The notes under the pieces are model-generated. The model saw only the letters and a list, made by a program, of their open reading frames with translations. It made no database searches and was not told the DNA's origin. 64,000 bases of DNA from Clostridia bacterium (GTDB lineage Bacteria > Bacillota > Clostridia > Christensenellales > Aristaeellaceae), in assembly GCA_017512985.1 (NCBI GenBank), contig JAFWEJ010000005.1:1-64000 (forward strand), in the 5' to 3' direction. Below, in pieces: positions 17,469 through 26,173 of the stretch. Position numbers and translations under genes: made by a program. Each line of letters starts with the position of its first letter. The first letter of the stretch is position 1.

Positions 17469-18059
17469 ATGAAACGGTCCGTATCCATCTTCCTGAGCGT
17501 CCTGCTCGCCGCCACCCTGATCCTTTCCGCGTGCGGAACGGCTTCCGCGGAAATGAGGGTAACCCTCGTAAGGACCGGAGACCGCGGCGCTTCTCTCCGG
17601 GATAAGCCCAACGGCGAAAAAATCGGCAGCGTCCACGGCAATACCGACCTGCCGGTATATGCCCATGCCAACGGCTGGTTCTATGTGCAGGATGGCATGC
17701 AGACCGGCTGGGTATCCAAGAACATGGTCATCATTGTCTCGGTTGAAAACACGGATGACGTCAGCACCACTCCGTCGGTCACCCGCGTCCCCGATTCCAC
17801 TGTTCCGTATATCGCGAATATGGTATACGGGCTGAACGCAAAGAACGAAACCGTCCGCTGGGTTCAGAGCATGATGAAGGCCACCGGCATCTGGTATCAG
17901 GGGGATGAATGGAAAGTCACCGGAAACCTGGGCAAACACACCATGCAGGAAATCAGCAGCTTCATGGAGTCCAGAGGTTATTTCGGTCATTCCGGCGTCA
18001 TTGACCAGAACGTGATCAACGAACTGTATTATTATCTGTACGGCGATTCCGGTGATTAA
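17469..18059 (+). CDS. Secreted SH3-like protein with WVQ/GNLG C-terminal domain
   Basis: A 196-residue exported protein. The first 27 residues form a signal peptide; LILSAC is a possible lipobox and ASAEM a possible signal peptidase I site, so it may be a lipoprotein. Residues about 30-85 resemble a bacterial SH3 domain (GASLRDKPNGEKIGSVH, WFYVQDGMQTGWVSKN). The C-terminal 65 residues (WVQSMMKATGIWYQG, VTGNLGKHTMQEIS, VIDQNVINEL) closely match the next protein and may be a cell-wall binding unit. GAGGAGG precedes ATG 17469. A cell-surface function is likely, but the role is unknown. Confidence 0.75.
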   Translation: MKRSVSIFLSVLLAATLILSACGTASAEMRVTLVRTGDRGASLRDKPNGEKIGSVHGNTDLPVYAHANGWFYVQDGMQTGWVSKNMVIIVSVENTDDVSTTPSVTRVPDSTVPYIANMVYGLNAKNETVRWVQSMMKATGIWYQGDEWKVTGNLGKHTMQEISSFMESRGYFGHSGVIDQNVINELYYYLYGDSGD

Positions 18060-18111
18060 GTTTCCCGGCCGGCAGCAAAACAAATCCGACACCATAAAGG
18101 AGGTTCATTTT

Positions 18112-18798
18112 ATGAAACGGTTTCTGTCCCTTCTCCTGAGCGTTCTGCTCATCTCTTCCCTGGCTTTCGGCGTTACCGGAACCGCCCTGGCAGACGGCAA
18201 TGACCCCTATGATATGGGCATTCCGGACATCGGAAGGACCGTGTTCAGAAAAGACACAATGAATATGGTCGTTTTCTGGGTGCAGACCCAGCTGAAGGCA
18301 ACGGGCGTCTGGTACCAGGGGTATCAGTGGGATGTGACCGGAAACCTGGGTAATCAGACGATGTCCGAAATCAGCGACTTCATGCAGGCGATGGGCTATC
18401 CCGGCCATACGGGTGTTGTGGACCAGAATGTGATCAACGCCCTTCAGCAGTACCTGGGAAATAATATCGTACCTGTTTACGTCGGCGGGTTCTACAGCGG
18501 CATGGACGGCATCATGCAAAATGACGCGTACGGAAGCATGCGGCAGATTGTCAGCAATCTCCGGGACATGGTTCCGAGGACGACCCTCGGCGCCCGCTGG
18601 GTTCAGGTCATTCTGAAGTACCTGGGATACTATACCGGCACAATTGACGGCAAATACGGGGAAGGCACCGAGGCGGCTGTCAAGAGGTTCCAGAAAGCTC
18701 TCGGTTTCCAGGAGCGCGATTACGTGTCCCTGGGCGTAGCCCGGTGCATGCTGGAGCAGTATTACTACTCCGGCGGCAGCGTCAGCATACTGCCCTGA
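18112..18798 (+). CDS. Secreted protein with WVQ/GNLG domain and peptidoglycan-binding domain
   Basis: A 228-residue exported protein with a signal peptide ending at ALAD. Residues about 48-112 (WVQTQLKATGVWYQG, VTGNLGNQTMSEIS, VVDQNVINAL) are a paralogue of the C-terminal half of the preceding protein. Residues about 160-215 contain a PG_binding_1-like repeat (VQVILKYLGYYTGTIDGKYG, GTEAAVKRFQKALG). There is no catalytic motif, so a wall-associated structural or regulatory role is likely. AAAGGAGG precedes ATG 18112, 52 bases after the upstream gene, so both probably share the promoter at 17378. Confidence 0.8.
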   Translation: MKRFLSLLLSVLLISSLAFGVTGTALADGNDPYDMGIPDIGRTVFRKDTMNMVVFWVQTQLKATGVWYQGYQWDVTGNLGNQTMSEISDFMQAMGYPGHTGVVDQNVINALQQYLGNNIVPVYVGGFYSGMDGIMQNDAYGSMRQIVSNLRDMVPRTTLGARWVQVILKYLGYYTGTIDGKYGEGTEAAVKRFQKALGFQERDYVSLGVARCMLEQYYYSGGSVSILP

Positions 18799-18820
18799 CC
18801 GGTATAAGCCGGTTTCCGAA

Positions 18821-18858
18821 ACAGAAGGCCGTGACGGTTCACGGCCTTCTGTTTATGT
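18821..18858 (+). terminator. Terminator after the secreted protein pair
   Basis: Perfect 14-base arms (ACAGAAGGCCGTGA and complement) with a 4-base loop, followed by TTTATGTTT. It overlaps the stop codon of the opposing methyltransferase gene and may act in both directions. Confidence 0.85.
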
Positions 18859-19428
18859 TTCATTCTGTTTCTGGATCACAAAGCATTCCGGCGCGCCGGC
18901 CCCCGCGTTCAGGAACCGCTGGTGCAGCACATTGTACCGCCGGTTGGGCAGGCCGGACAGGAAGGCTTTCAGCTCCTGCCTTTCCCGCTCGCCCTCCGCG
19001 TGTCCGGGATAGGCGCAGATCACCAGCACGCCCGCCGGCGCGAGCAGGTCCAGGGCGCTCTCCACGGCCCGGCGCGTGGTCTCCCACCGCGTGGTCACCC
19101 CGTGGTCGCCGCCGGGAAGCCAGCCCAGGTTGAACACGACTGCCTTGACCGGGCCTTTCACATATTCCGCCATATGCTCGTGCCCCGCATGGATCAGTTC
19201 CGCCCGGCCGTCCATGCCCTGCTCCCGCAGGCGTTTTTTTGTTTCCTCCACGGCCTGCGCCTGCACGTCAAACGCCCAGACGTGCCCTGCGGGGCCCACC
19301 GCCTCGCAGAGCGTCAGGGTGTCGTGTCCGTTTCCCATCGTCGCGTCCACGGCGGTATCGCCGGGAAGCAGCGCCTGCAGGATCACTTCCCTCGCCAGGT
19401 ACCGGGCGGACTTCAGTTCGTATCCCAT
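18853..19428 (-). CDS. mnmM: MnmM/YtqB-like tRNA methyltransferase
   Basis: A SAM-dependent methyltransferase of 191 residues. The SAM motif reads DATMGNGHDTLTL (residues 28-40) and the second conserved block VVFNLGWLPGGDHGVTT is typical of the rRNA_methylase/YtqB family. YtqB of Bacillus subtilis was assigned as MnmM, which makes the methyl group of mnm5U at wobble position 34 of tRNA. The C-terminal FLNAGAGAPECFVIQK also fits. It is four bases downstream of the serine hydrolase gene on the same strand, so the two may be co-transcribed. Confidence 0.82.
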   Translation of the reverse strand: MGYELKSARYLAREVILQALLPGDTAVDATMGNGHDTLTLCEAVGPAGHVWAFDVQAQAVEETKKRLREQGMDGRAELIHAGHEHMAEYVKGPVKAVVFNLGWLPGGDHGVTTRWETTRRAVESALDLLAPAGVLVICAYPGHAEGERERQELKAFLSGLPNRRYNVLHQRFLNAGAGAPECFVIQKQNET

Positions 19429-19432
19429 GCTG

Positions 19433-20581
19433 TCAGTCCAGCGAGGCGTACATGGACGCCATCAGCTTCGGAATAAAGCGGTAGTGTTCGCCGGGCAGGT
19501 TCGTCGTCAGGTAGACGCAGGTCAGGTTCTCCTTCGGATCCACGCAGAACCAGTTGCCGAAGGCGCCGTCCCAGCCCCATTCGCCCACGGAGCCGTTGAT
19601 CCCCGCCAGCTCCGGATTGGTCATCACGCGCACGCCCAGTCCGTAGCCGTAGCCGCGCTGGGTATCCCAGCTGTCGCCCTTGCGCTGTTCCGGGGTCAGG
19701 TGATCCGTGGAGATCAGATCCACTGTCTTCCGGCCGAGGATCCGCACGCCGTCCAGTGTGCCGCCGTGCAGCAGCATCTGGGCAAAGCGGGAATAGTCGT
19801 GCACCGAGGAATACAGGCCGCCCCCGCCGCTCTCAAACTCCGGCTTCTTCGTTTCATACCAGCGTTCTTCCGGCTTCAGCCCCTCGTTGACATGGTACAG
19901 CGTCGCCACCCGGTCCAGCTTCTCCGGCGGCACAAAGAACCCGGTGTCCTTCATGCCCAGCGGGTCCAGGATGTTTTCCTTCAGGTATTCGCCCAGGGTC
20001 TTCCCGCTCAGCACCTCCAGGACCGCGCCGAGCACGTCGATGGAAAAACCGTACATCCACCGTTCTCCCGGCTCAAAGGCCAGCGGCAGCTGACCCACAA
20101 GATTGGCGTATTCCACCGCGCCGGGGCAGGGCTTCCCGGATTCCTGCCATTCCTTTTCCTTCCCGGCGCGGATCCGGCCCGCCGCCGTGTCCGCCCAGCC
20201 GTAGGGAACGCCGCTGGTCATGGTGAACAGCTGCCTCATCGTGACCTCGCCCTTCGCGTCCACGATCTCATAGGAGCCGTCCGGTTTCTCCAGCGCGACC
20301 TTCGGGTTTTTGAAACCAGGCAGGTACTCGCTTACTTTATCCCACATCTTGAACCGGCCCTGCTCATACAGCTGCATGATCGCGGCCACCGTGACCACCT
20401 TGGACATGGAGGCGATCGGGAAAAGCGTGTTTTTGGAGGACATCTTCACTTTCTTTTCGATATCCGCGTATCCGAAACTGTCCTCATAGAAGACATCGTC
20501 GTTCCGCATGACCCGCACGGCGCAGCCGGCGATCTGTTTCTCCTCCACAAAGCGGCTGAGCGTATCCTGTATCAGCTTCAT
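19433..20581 (-). CDS. Beta-lactamase-family serine hydrolase
   Basis: A class C beta-lactamase/penicillin-binding-fold protein of 382 residues. The SxxK motif is SMSK at residues 58-61; the tyrosine motif is WMYGFSIDVLG, a variant of the usual YxN. A GAFGNW segment lies near the C terminus where the KTG-like motif is expected. There is no signal peptide, so it is probably a cytoplasmic esterase or peptidase rather than an antibiotic-resistance enzyme. The start follows GGAAAGGAAGG. Confidence 0.87.
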   Translation of the reverse strand: MKLIQDTLSRFVEEKQIAGCAVRVMRNDDVFYEDSFGYADIEKKVKMSSKNTLFPIASMSKVVTVAAIMQLYEQGRFKMWDKVSEYLPGFKNPKVALEKPDGSYEIVDAKGEVTMRQLFTMTSGVPYGWADTAAGRIRAGKEKEWQESGKPCPGAVEYANLVGQLPLAFEPGERWMYGFSIDVLGAVLEVLSGKTLGEYLKENILDPLGMKDTGFFVPPEKLDRVATLYHVNEGLKPEERWYETKKPEFESGGGGLYSSVHDYSRFAQMLLHGGTLDGVRILGRKTVDLISTDHLTPEQRKGDSWDTQRGYGYGLGVRVMTNPELAGINGSVGEWGWDGAFGNWFCVDPKENLTCVYLTTNLPGEHYRFIPKLMASMYASLD

Positions 20582-20659
20582 CTGTTTTCCTTCCTTTCCA
20601 AAAACCGGGCCCGTGTCTTCGCGCGAGTCCGGTGTGATTCCTGGAGATTATTTCTGCTT

Positions 20660-21460
20660 TTATGCCTTTTCGTTCAGGATGCGCAGTGCCGGCGCCTGTA
20701 CGCCCTTTGCCGCGAAGGCTTCCACGATAATCTGGTTCAGCTCGAAATACAGGTCCCAGTAATCCGCCGTGTTACACCACACACGTACGGTAAATTCCAT
20801 GGCTTCGTTGGTGCCGCCGCTGATGCGGGCGAAGGGCGCCGGATCCTGCAGCGCGAACTTGCTGCCGGCCACCGCGTCCAGGATGCACTGCTGGATTTCC
20901 GCGGGCTTCTCGCTCTTGGCGCAGGAGAACACCAGGTCCACCCGGCGCTTTTCTTCGGCGGTGAAGTTCGTCACATTGGCGTTCATCAGGTTGCCGTTGG
21001 GCACCGTGATGCGCTTGTTGTCAATCGTCAGGACCACGGTATAGAACAGGTTGATGGACTGCACAAAGCCGCTGGCGCCGCCCGCTTCCACATAGTCCCC
21101 GACCTTGAAGGGCCGCAGGATCATCAGCAGGATGCCGCCGGCCAGGTTGCTCAGCGCGCCCTGCAGGGCCAGGCCGATCGCCACACCGGCGGATGCCAGC
21201 ACCGCGATCACTTCCGCCATGGGAACGCCCAGCATGCCGATCACGGCGATGATCAGCATCACATACAGCAGCCACTTGATAAAGTTCAGGATGAATCGGG
21301 TTGTGGTCTGGTCCAGCTTTTCAAAGCTCTTCAGCTTGCGCAGCCCCTTCATGACAAGCTTGATGACAATCACGCCGACGATCAGGAGTATGATTGCCCC
21401 GACGATATTGCCGGCGGTGCCGCCCAGCATTTCCTGCAGCTTTTCCATGATTTTCTCCAT
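20660..21460 (-). CDS. mscS: MscS-type mechanosensitive channel
   Basis: A small-conductance mechanosensitive channel of 266 residues. Three hydrophobic segments precede the pore helix, which reads LASAGVAIGLALQGALSNLAGGILL, cut here to its key pattern of Ala/Gly packing. The MscS beta domain follows (RPFKVGDYVEAGG, NKRITVPNGNLMNANVTN). It releases solutes during osmotic down-shock. ATG 21460 with AGGAGGGG upstream is preferred over an in-frame ATG at 21508. It lies 78 bases upstream of the serine hydrolase on the same strand. Confidence 0.92.
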   Translation of the reverse strand: MEKIMEKLQEMLGGTAGNIVGAIILLIVGVIVIKLVMKGLRKLKSFEKLDQTTTRFILNFIKWLLYVMLIIAVIGMLGVPMAEVIAVLASAGVAIGLALQGALSNLAGGILLMILRPFKVGDYVEAGGASGFVQSINLFYTVVLTIDNKRITVPNGNLMNANVTNFTAEEKRRVDLVFSCAKSEKPAEIQQCILDAVAGSKFALQDPAPFARISGGTNEAMEFTVRVWCNTADYWDLYFELNQIIVEAFAAKGVQAPALRILNEKA

Positions 21461-21550
21461 GATATATTCCCCTCCTGTATAATTGGACATGTTTTTCCGC
21501 ATATCCATTATATTTCTCCCCTGCTTTTCCGTTTTCCTGCCTGCCCGCCG

Positions 21551-22861
21551 TTATTCCGCGGCCGGCGTTCCCAGCGGCCCGTACCAGGCCAGGTCCGTGC
21601 AGTCCTCCAGCCGGAAAACCAGCAGCGGCTGGCCCGCCCGGATGTTGTACCACCCGAAATGCTTGCCCCAGAAAACGTCCCGGCTGTGGGGCGCGTCCGC
21701 GTCCGTCTGCCGGATCACGGACACGGTCACGCCGCCGTCCGGCGGCATGGTGTTCCGGTATCCCTTCTCGGAGATATAGACCTTGTACCGGTCGTAATAG
21801 AACGGGTTCCCGCCGCAGTGGATCACCAGCGGCTCGTCCAGCAGGGAGGCCGCCTCCCCGGCGTTCGCTTCCGTCCAGCCGAACATCCGCATCGTTCCCA
21901 GGTACATCATCACATGGAAGGTTCCGTGCTTCACGCAGACCAGGTCACCCGGCTGCAGCAGCATATACCACCGCTCCGTGCCGTTACTGCCCAGCGCGCT
22001 GTGGCCGACGCCCCGCGCCAGCGTGTTTGAGATGGAGGGATGCCGTTCCAGCCCGCATTTCTCATATACCAGGCGGGTCATCCCCACGCAGTCCAGCCCG
22101 CACAGGTACATATGCGATTCCAGGTAATAATGCGTGGTGGTGGACGGAACAAACCGGTGCAGGAACTTTTCCTCGCTGCCTCCGGCGTAATAGTACGGAA
22201 CGCCAAGCGGCAGCATGACCTCCATCAGGCTGTCCGCCGTATCGTCGTACTTCTCCACAAAGGCGCTTCCCTCTTCCAGCATGCACAGGCTGTTTTCATA
22301 GATGGAGCTGTACCGGATCCGGTCCATCGGGAAAAGGGGCAGCTTCGCGGATGTGGAGAAGGTGATCTGCAGGCTGATTGAGCCTTCGGCGACCTGCATT
22401 CCCCAGGGACCCTGGCTGTACATCGGGGCAATGCGCATCCGCTGCCCCGGATTGTCCATCCAGACACGCAGTGGTTCCGTCACGTCCCACAGGTTCCGCC
22501 CTGTCCGAACAGTCACCGGGCTGGATCCGGTGTTCCCGCAGACCAGCTCGTACCACAGGTCATATCCCTGCACGCTGTCCGCGGTGAAACGCAGCGCTGC
22601 GCCTTCCAGGCGGAAGTCCGGCAGCCCGCGCAGTTCCTCCAGCGTCCATTCCCGGTCTTCTCCGGCGGAGAATGCTTCGTCCGGCACGGGAATGACCGTG
22701 CTCTGCTCGCCGGATGCGCTCCGGCCGACAAAGCCCCCGCCGCCGCAATTCAGGACAAAGGTATGGTGTTCATCCGCCGCGGCAGCCCCCGCGGCCAGGA
22801 GGAGCATAAGGAAAAGAAAGAGAATCGCAGCCGTGCGGAGGCCGGCTTTCACCCGTTCCAT
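21551..22861 (-). CDS. Secreted NlpC/P60-like cysteine hydrolase
   Basis: A 436-residue exported protein with a signal peptide (ILFLFLMLLLAAGAAAAD). Residues 30-230 are beta-rich without a recognised domain. The C-terminal half has an NlpC/P60-like active site: CGLDCVGMTRLVYEKCG with the nucleophilic Cys near 257, and GTFHVMMYLG with the His near 317. Such enzymes cut peptide bonds in cell-wall muropeptides. It is divergent from the classical family, so the substrate is uncertain. It sits between the MscS gene and the divergent ECF sigma operon. Confidence 0.75.
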   Translation of the reverse strand: MERVKAGLRTAAILFLFLMLLLAAGAAAADEHHTFVLNCGGGGFVGRSASGEQSTVIPVPDEAFSAGEDREWTLEELRGLPDFRLEGAALRFTADSVQGYDLWYELVCGNTGSSPVTVRTGRNLWDVTEPLRVWMDNPGQRMRIAPMYSQGPWGMQVAEGSISLQITFSTSAKLPLFPMDRIRYSSIYENSLCMLEEGSAFVEKYDDTADSLMEVMLPLGVPYYYAGGSEEKFLHRFVPSTTTHYYLESHMYLCGLDCVGMTRLVYEKCGLERHPSISNTLARGVGHSALGSNGTERWYMLLQPGDLVCVKHGTFHVMMYLGTMRMFGWTEANAGEAASLLDEPLVIHCGGNPFYYDRYKVYISEKGYRNTMPPDGGVTVSVIRQTDADAPHSRDVFWGKHFGWYNIRAGQPLLVFRLEDCTDLAWYGPLGTPAAE

Positions 22862-23013
22862 GGCGCGTCTCCTCCCCTCTGTTTCCTGTTTGTCATATTT
22901 TTACCCATTGTACCACACCCGGGCCAAAACGCATAGACGCATCGGTGGACAGGAATCTTTTCCCGCGGTAAAATACCGGCGGCAGAAAACGCCAAAATTT
23001 TTTTGAAAATTTT

Positions 23014-23042
23014 TGTAACGAAATCCGGATTCGTCCGTCTAA
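23014..23042 (+). promoter_or_regulatory. ECF-sigma-type promoter of the sigma operon
   Basis: TGTAAC and CGTCTAA are separated by 16 bases, a spacing and sequence typical of ECF sigma factors and unlike the sigma-A sites elsewhere here. It lies 35 bases before the sigma factor start, which suggests self-activation. Confidence 0.7.
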
Positions 23043-23076
23043 CCCATGACTGAACCGGGAGAGGAGGTGATGATGT

Positions 23077-23562
23077 GTGAACAGCGAAACCTGTGAACGC
23101 CTTTACAACACGTACTACATGCGGGTCTTCTCCTATGTCATGACGCTCTCCGGCGACCGGCAGGCGTCCGAGGAGATCACCCAGGAAGCGTTCTTCCGCG
23201 CCTTCTCGAAATCCGCCGAATTCCGGAACGAGTCGGACGAGGTCACCTGGCTGTGCGCGATCGCGAAAAACTGTTTCGTGGACGAGACGCGCCGCCGGAA
23301 CAAAACCGGCCCGATCCCGGAAGAGCTCCCCGCCGCGGGCAGGAGCATTGAGCAGCAGGTCACGGACAGTGATTCCTCCTTCCGGATCCACGCGGTGCTC
23401 CATACCATGGAAGAGCCCTACCGGGAAGTTTTCGAACTGCGCATCTTCGGCGAATTGTCTTTCAGCCAGATCGGTACCATCTTCGGCAAGACAGAAAACT
23501 GGGCGCGCGTCACATATCACCGGGCCCGGTTAAAACTCAAGGAAAGGATGGATGAACAATGA
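23077..23562 (+). CDS. ECF RNA polymerase sigma factor
   Basis: A 161-residue extracytoplasmic-function sigma factor. Region 2 reads MRVFSYVMTLSGDRQASEEITQEAFFRAF with the -10 recognition segment; region 4 reads LRIFGELSFSQIGTIFGKTENWARVTYHRAR with the -35 binding helix-turn-helix. The start codon is GTG 23077, placed nine bases after GGAGG; the nearby ATG 23073 is in another frame. It overlaps the anti-sigma gene by four bases (ATGA). It probably directs transcription of its own operon and of cell-envelope stress genes. Confidence 0.9.
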   Translation: MNSETCERLYNTYYMRVFSYVMTLSGDRQASEEITQEAFFRAFSKSAEFRNESDEVTWLCAIAKNCFVDETRRRNKTGPIPEELPAAGRSIEQQVTDSDSSFRIHAVLHTMEEPYREVFELRIFGELSFSQIGTIFGKTENWARVTYHRARLKLKERMDEQ

Positions 23563-24302
23563 ACAATCATTGCGAAGTGATCCGCGATCTGCTTCCGCTC
23601 TACGCGGATGAAGTCTGCAGCGAAAGAAGCCGCGAACTGATCGAGGAACACCTTCGGGAGTGCCCGGAATGTTCCGCCATGCTGGAGCAGCTCCGGACGC
23701 ATGAAATAGAGGAAGGCCTCCGGGAGGAAAAGGAACAGGTCATCGAGCATCAGGCAAAGAACTTCCGGCGCCGCAGCGCCACGATCGGTTCCGTGATCTC
23801 CGGGATCTTCATGATTCCCGTCGTCGTGTGCCTGATCGTGAACCTGGCGTCCGGCTCGCCGCTGGGATGGTTCTTTATCGTCCTTGCCGCGCTGGCCGTC
23901 GCCGCCTCGCTGATCATCGTGCCGCTGATGATGCCGCAGGACAAACTGTTCTGGACCTTCTGCACCTTCACGATGAGCCTGCTCCTGCTGCTGGCGGTCA
24001 CCTGCTTCTACAGCCGCGGCAGCTGGTTCTTCCTCGCGGCGTCCACCGTACTCTTCGGCCTGTCGGTGGTCTTCGGGCCCTTCGTGGTCCGGGCCAAACC
24101 CGTCCGGGAGCTGATCGGCGGCTTCAGCCGCCCGCTGCTGGTCCTGGCCATGGACGTGATCCTGTTCGCCAATATGATGAACATGATCAGCCTGTACAGC
24201 AAAAGCGTCTTTACGACGATCCTGATCCTGCTGGGCTGCGCCGCCGGCGGCTGGTTGCTCTACAGCGTGATCGACGAGAAAAAGGAGAAGAATAATGAAT
24301 AA
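23559..24302 (+). CDS. Membrane anti-sigma factor with zinc-finger domain
   Basis: A 247-residue protein. The N terminus has a zf-HC2 motif: Cys5, then HLRECPEC with His31, Cys35 and Cys38, which binds a zinc ion and holds the sigma factor. From about residue 80 on there are five or six hydrophobic helices (MIPVVVCLIVNLAS, FFIVLAALAVAASLIIVPLM and others), so it is membrane-anchored. The ATG overlaps the sigma stop, consistent with tight co-expression. The signal that releases the sigma factor is unknown. Confidence 0.87.
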   Translation: MNNHCEVIRDLLPLYADEVCSERSRELIEEHLRECPECSAMLEQLRTHEIEEGLREEKEQVIEHQAKNFRRRSATIGSVISGIFMIPVVVCLIVNLASGSPLGWFFIVLAALAVAASLIIVPLMMPQDKLFWTFCTFTMSLLLLLAVTCFYSRGSWFFLAASTVLFGLSVVFGPFVVRAKPVRELIGGFSRPLLVLAMDVILFANMMNMISLYSKSVFTTILILLGCAAGGWLLYSVIDEKKEKNNE

Positions 24303-25287
24303 ATCCAAAATACTGACCGTCGCCCTGATTGCCGTTCTGGCCGTCCTGGCCGTTTCCGCCTGGTTTTCCTTCGGCACCACCGCGGCCGGCATCGAATACG
24401 CGAACGCGGATAAATATACCGTCGGTGAAGCGACCGTCAACGGCGCCGTGGATAACCTGTCTGTCGACTGGACGAGCGGCGAAGTGAACATTGAATACCA
24501 TAAGGGTGATGGCGTCGTCATCTCCGAGACCTCCGCCAAAGCGCTCTCTGAAGACGACAGGCTCCGCTGGTGGCTGGACGGAACGACCCTGCGCGTCCGC
24601 TACGCGAAATCCGGTTTCCGCATCTCCTTTAACCTGGAGAAGAAGCTGACCGTTTCCCTGCCCGAAGGCACCGTGCTGAAGAGCGCCGATATCAGCGCCA
24701 CCTCCGGCGACCTGAAAATCCCGCGTCTTGCCGCGGATGAAATCCGCCTGGGTTCCACCTCCGGCAATATCACGGCCGTCACCGAAGCCGGAAAGCTGGC
24801 CGCCGCCTCCACCTCCGGAGATGTGGATGTCCGCCAGGCCGGGGACATCGATGCCATTGACCTGCATTCCACCTCCGGCAGCATTGCCTGCGAACTGGTA
24901 AATGTGAAGAAACTGACCGCGGATTCCACCTCCGGCGGTGTCCGCGTGACCGTAACCGGCGCCGCCGGAACCCTCAAGATCGGTTCCACCTCCGGAAACA
25001 TTTATCCGGAGATCGCTTCCGCGGATAAGGTGGAAGCCTCCTCCACCAGCGGTTCCGTCAGCGGCAGCGTAAACGCCGCCGAAATGAAGATTGGCTCCAC
25101 CTCCGGCGACATTACCCTGAAGCTCCCGGCGGAGCCCGGCTTTACCCTGAAAGCCGGCACCGCGAGCGGCTCCTTCAGCAGCGACCTTCCGCTAAGCAAA
25201 AACAAGGATTCTTACACCTGCGGCGACGGAAGCGCTTCCTTCAGCGTCAGCACGACCTCAGGAAACATCAGGATCCTCGCCAGGTAA
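24295..25287 (+). CDS. DUF4097 beta-solenoid membrane protein
   Basis: A 330-residue protein with an N-terminal membrane anchor (ILTVALIAVLAVLAVSAWF). The outer part is a repeated STSG(D/N) unit, about 11 copies, each with alternating short hydrophobic strands, the hallmark of DUF4097 beta-helical proteins. These often sit in ECF or LiaRS-type envelope-stress operons. The ATG overlaps the anti-sigma stop by eight bases. Repeats are visible in the DNA as well (TCCACCTCCGG), a possible source of recombination. It may sense or buffer the cell envelope, but no catalytic residues are seen. Confidence 0.85.
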   Translation: MNKSKILTVALIAVLAVLAVSAWFSFGTTAAGIEYANADKYTVGEATVNGAVDNLSVDWTSGEVNIEYHKGDGVVISETSAKALSEDDRLRWWLDGTTLRVRYAKSGFRISFNLEKKLTVSLPEGTVLKSADISATSGDLKIPRLAADEIRLGSTSGNITAVTEAGKLAAASTSGDVDVRQAGDIDAIDLHSTSGSIACELVNVKKLTADSTSGGVRVTVTGAAGTLKIGSTSGNIYPEIASADKVEASSTSGSVSGSVNAAEMKIGSTSGDITLKLPAEPGFTLKAGTASGSFSSDLPLSKNKDSYTCGDGSASFSVSTTSGNIRILAR

Positions 25288-25303
25288 ACCCATACGGATC
25301 ACG

Positions 25304-25335
25304 GCGGCCGGGGCAGCTTCCCCCGGCCGCTTTTC
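25304..25335 (+). terminator. Terminator of the ECF sigma operon
   Basis: Ten-base arms GCGGCCGGGG and CCCCGGCCGC with a 7-base loop, then TTTTCATTT, 17 bases after the DUF4097 stop. Confidence 0.85.
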
Positions 25336-25477
25336 ATTTCCCGGCTTTTTCATGTCTTTACGAACAGGCGCGGAAATGATATGATAAACGCAACAAAGCG
25401 GCTCTTTCCCCGCCTTCTCCGGACGGGAAAACGGATCTGCCGCAGGGAAAAACATCATACAGAAAAGAGGAAGCAAA

Positions 25478-26125
25478 ATGAAAAAAATGATGCATACGAA
25501 ACTCTTCGTTGCGCTGCTGCTTCTGGTCACGGCGACGCTGCTGGTCTCCGCGGCGTTTGCGGGAACCTCAACAGAAACAGGCAACAGAAGTCAGAGCGGA
25601 AGTTCCGACCTGCTCAGCCAGCTGAACTCGCTGCCGCCTTTCAAGTTTGAAAAGCACAAGTACGGAATCGGCTACGGCCTCTGCCCCGTGTATACCGCTC
25701 CTTACACTGACGCGTACCGCTGCGCGAACGGCAAGGCCTCCTGCCAGACCAACGCCGCGATGGATGACGCCGGCTATGCCGACGTGCCCGGCTGGCTGCT
25801 CGTCCGCTATGAGGTCAACAGCGGCGGATACCGGGTCGGATATATCCCGCCGAAATACGTCAAGGGCTTCAAGTCCAAGATGGCTCCGCACTTCGGCTGG
25901 ATCCCCGCCAAAGCGAACGATTACATTTATGTATCCGACAACCCCTACCGCCACGACGACTCCTTTGGCAGGCTGGACCCCGGAGAATCTTTCCATATCC
26001 TCAGCCGGTACAATTACTACGCGAAAGAGGGATACGACTGGTGGTATATTGAATGCTACGTGGACGGCCAGGTCGCGCGCGGCTTCATCGACTATTACGG
26101 CGCGTCCTTTACCCTGGGAAACTGA
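25478..26125 (+). CDS. Secreted SH3-like protein
   Basis: A 215-residue exported protein with a signal peptide ending near AAFAG. Mature residues contain SH3-like segments (YGLCPVYTAPYTDAYRCANG, GYIPPKYVKGF, FHILSRYNYYAKEGYDWWYIE). Two adjacent SH3-type beta barrels are likely. No lipobox or enzyme motif is seen. AGAGG precedes ATG 25478. It belongs to a family of small surface proteins scattered through this window. Confidence 0.72.
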   Translation: MKKMMHTKLFVALLLLVTATLLVSAAFAGTSTETGNRSQSGSSDLLSQLNSLPPFKFEKHKYGIGYGLCPVYTAPYTDAYRCANGKASCQTNAAMDDAGYADVPGWLLVRYEVNSGGYRVGYIPPKYVKGFKSKMAPHFGWIPAKANDYIYVSDNPYRHDDSFGRLDPGESFHILSRYNYYAKEGYDWWYIECYVDGQVARGFIDYYGASFTLGN

Positions 26126-26173
26126 ACCGTCCCGTAAACCCGAAATCTTTCCATTCACAGGAGGAAACGACCC

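Noticed and set aside
19076..22030. 984-codon plus-strand open frame
   Set aside because: It is antisense to the methyltransferase, serine hydrolase, MscS and NlpC-like genes, which have clear motifs. High G/C makes such shadows common.
24700..25280. Repeated TCCACCTCCGG sequence as a possible CRISPR or satellite
   Set aside because: The repeats are in frame and encode the STSG units of the DUF4097 protein; spacing is irregular.
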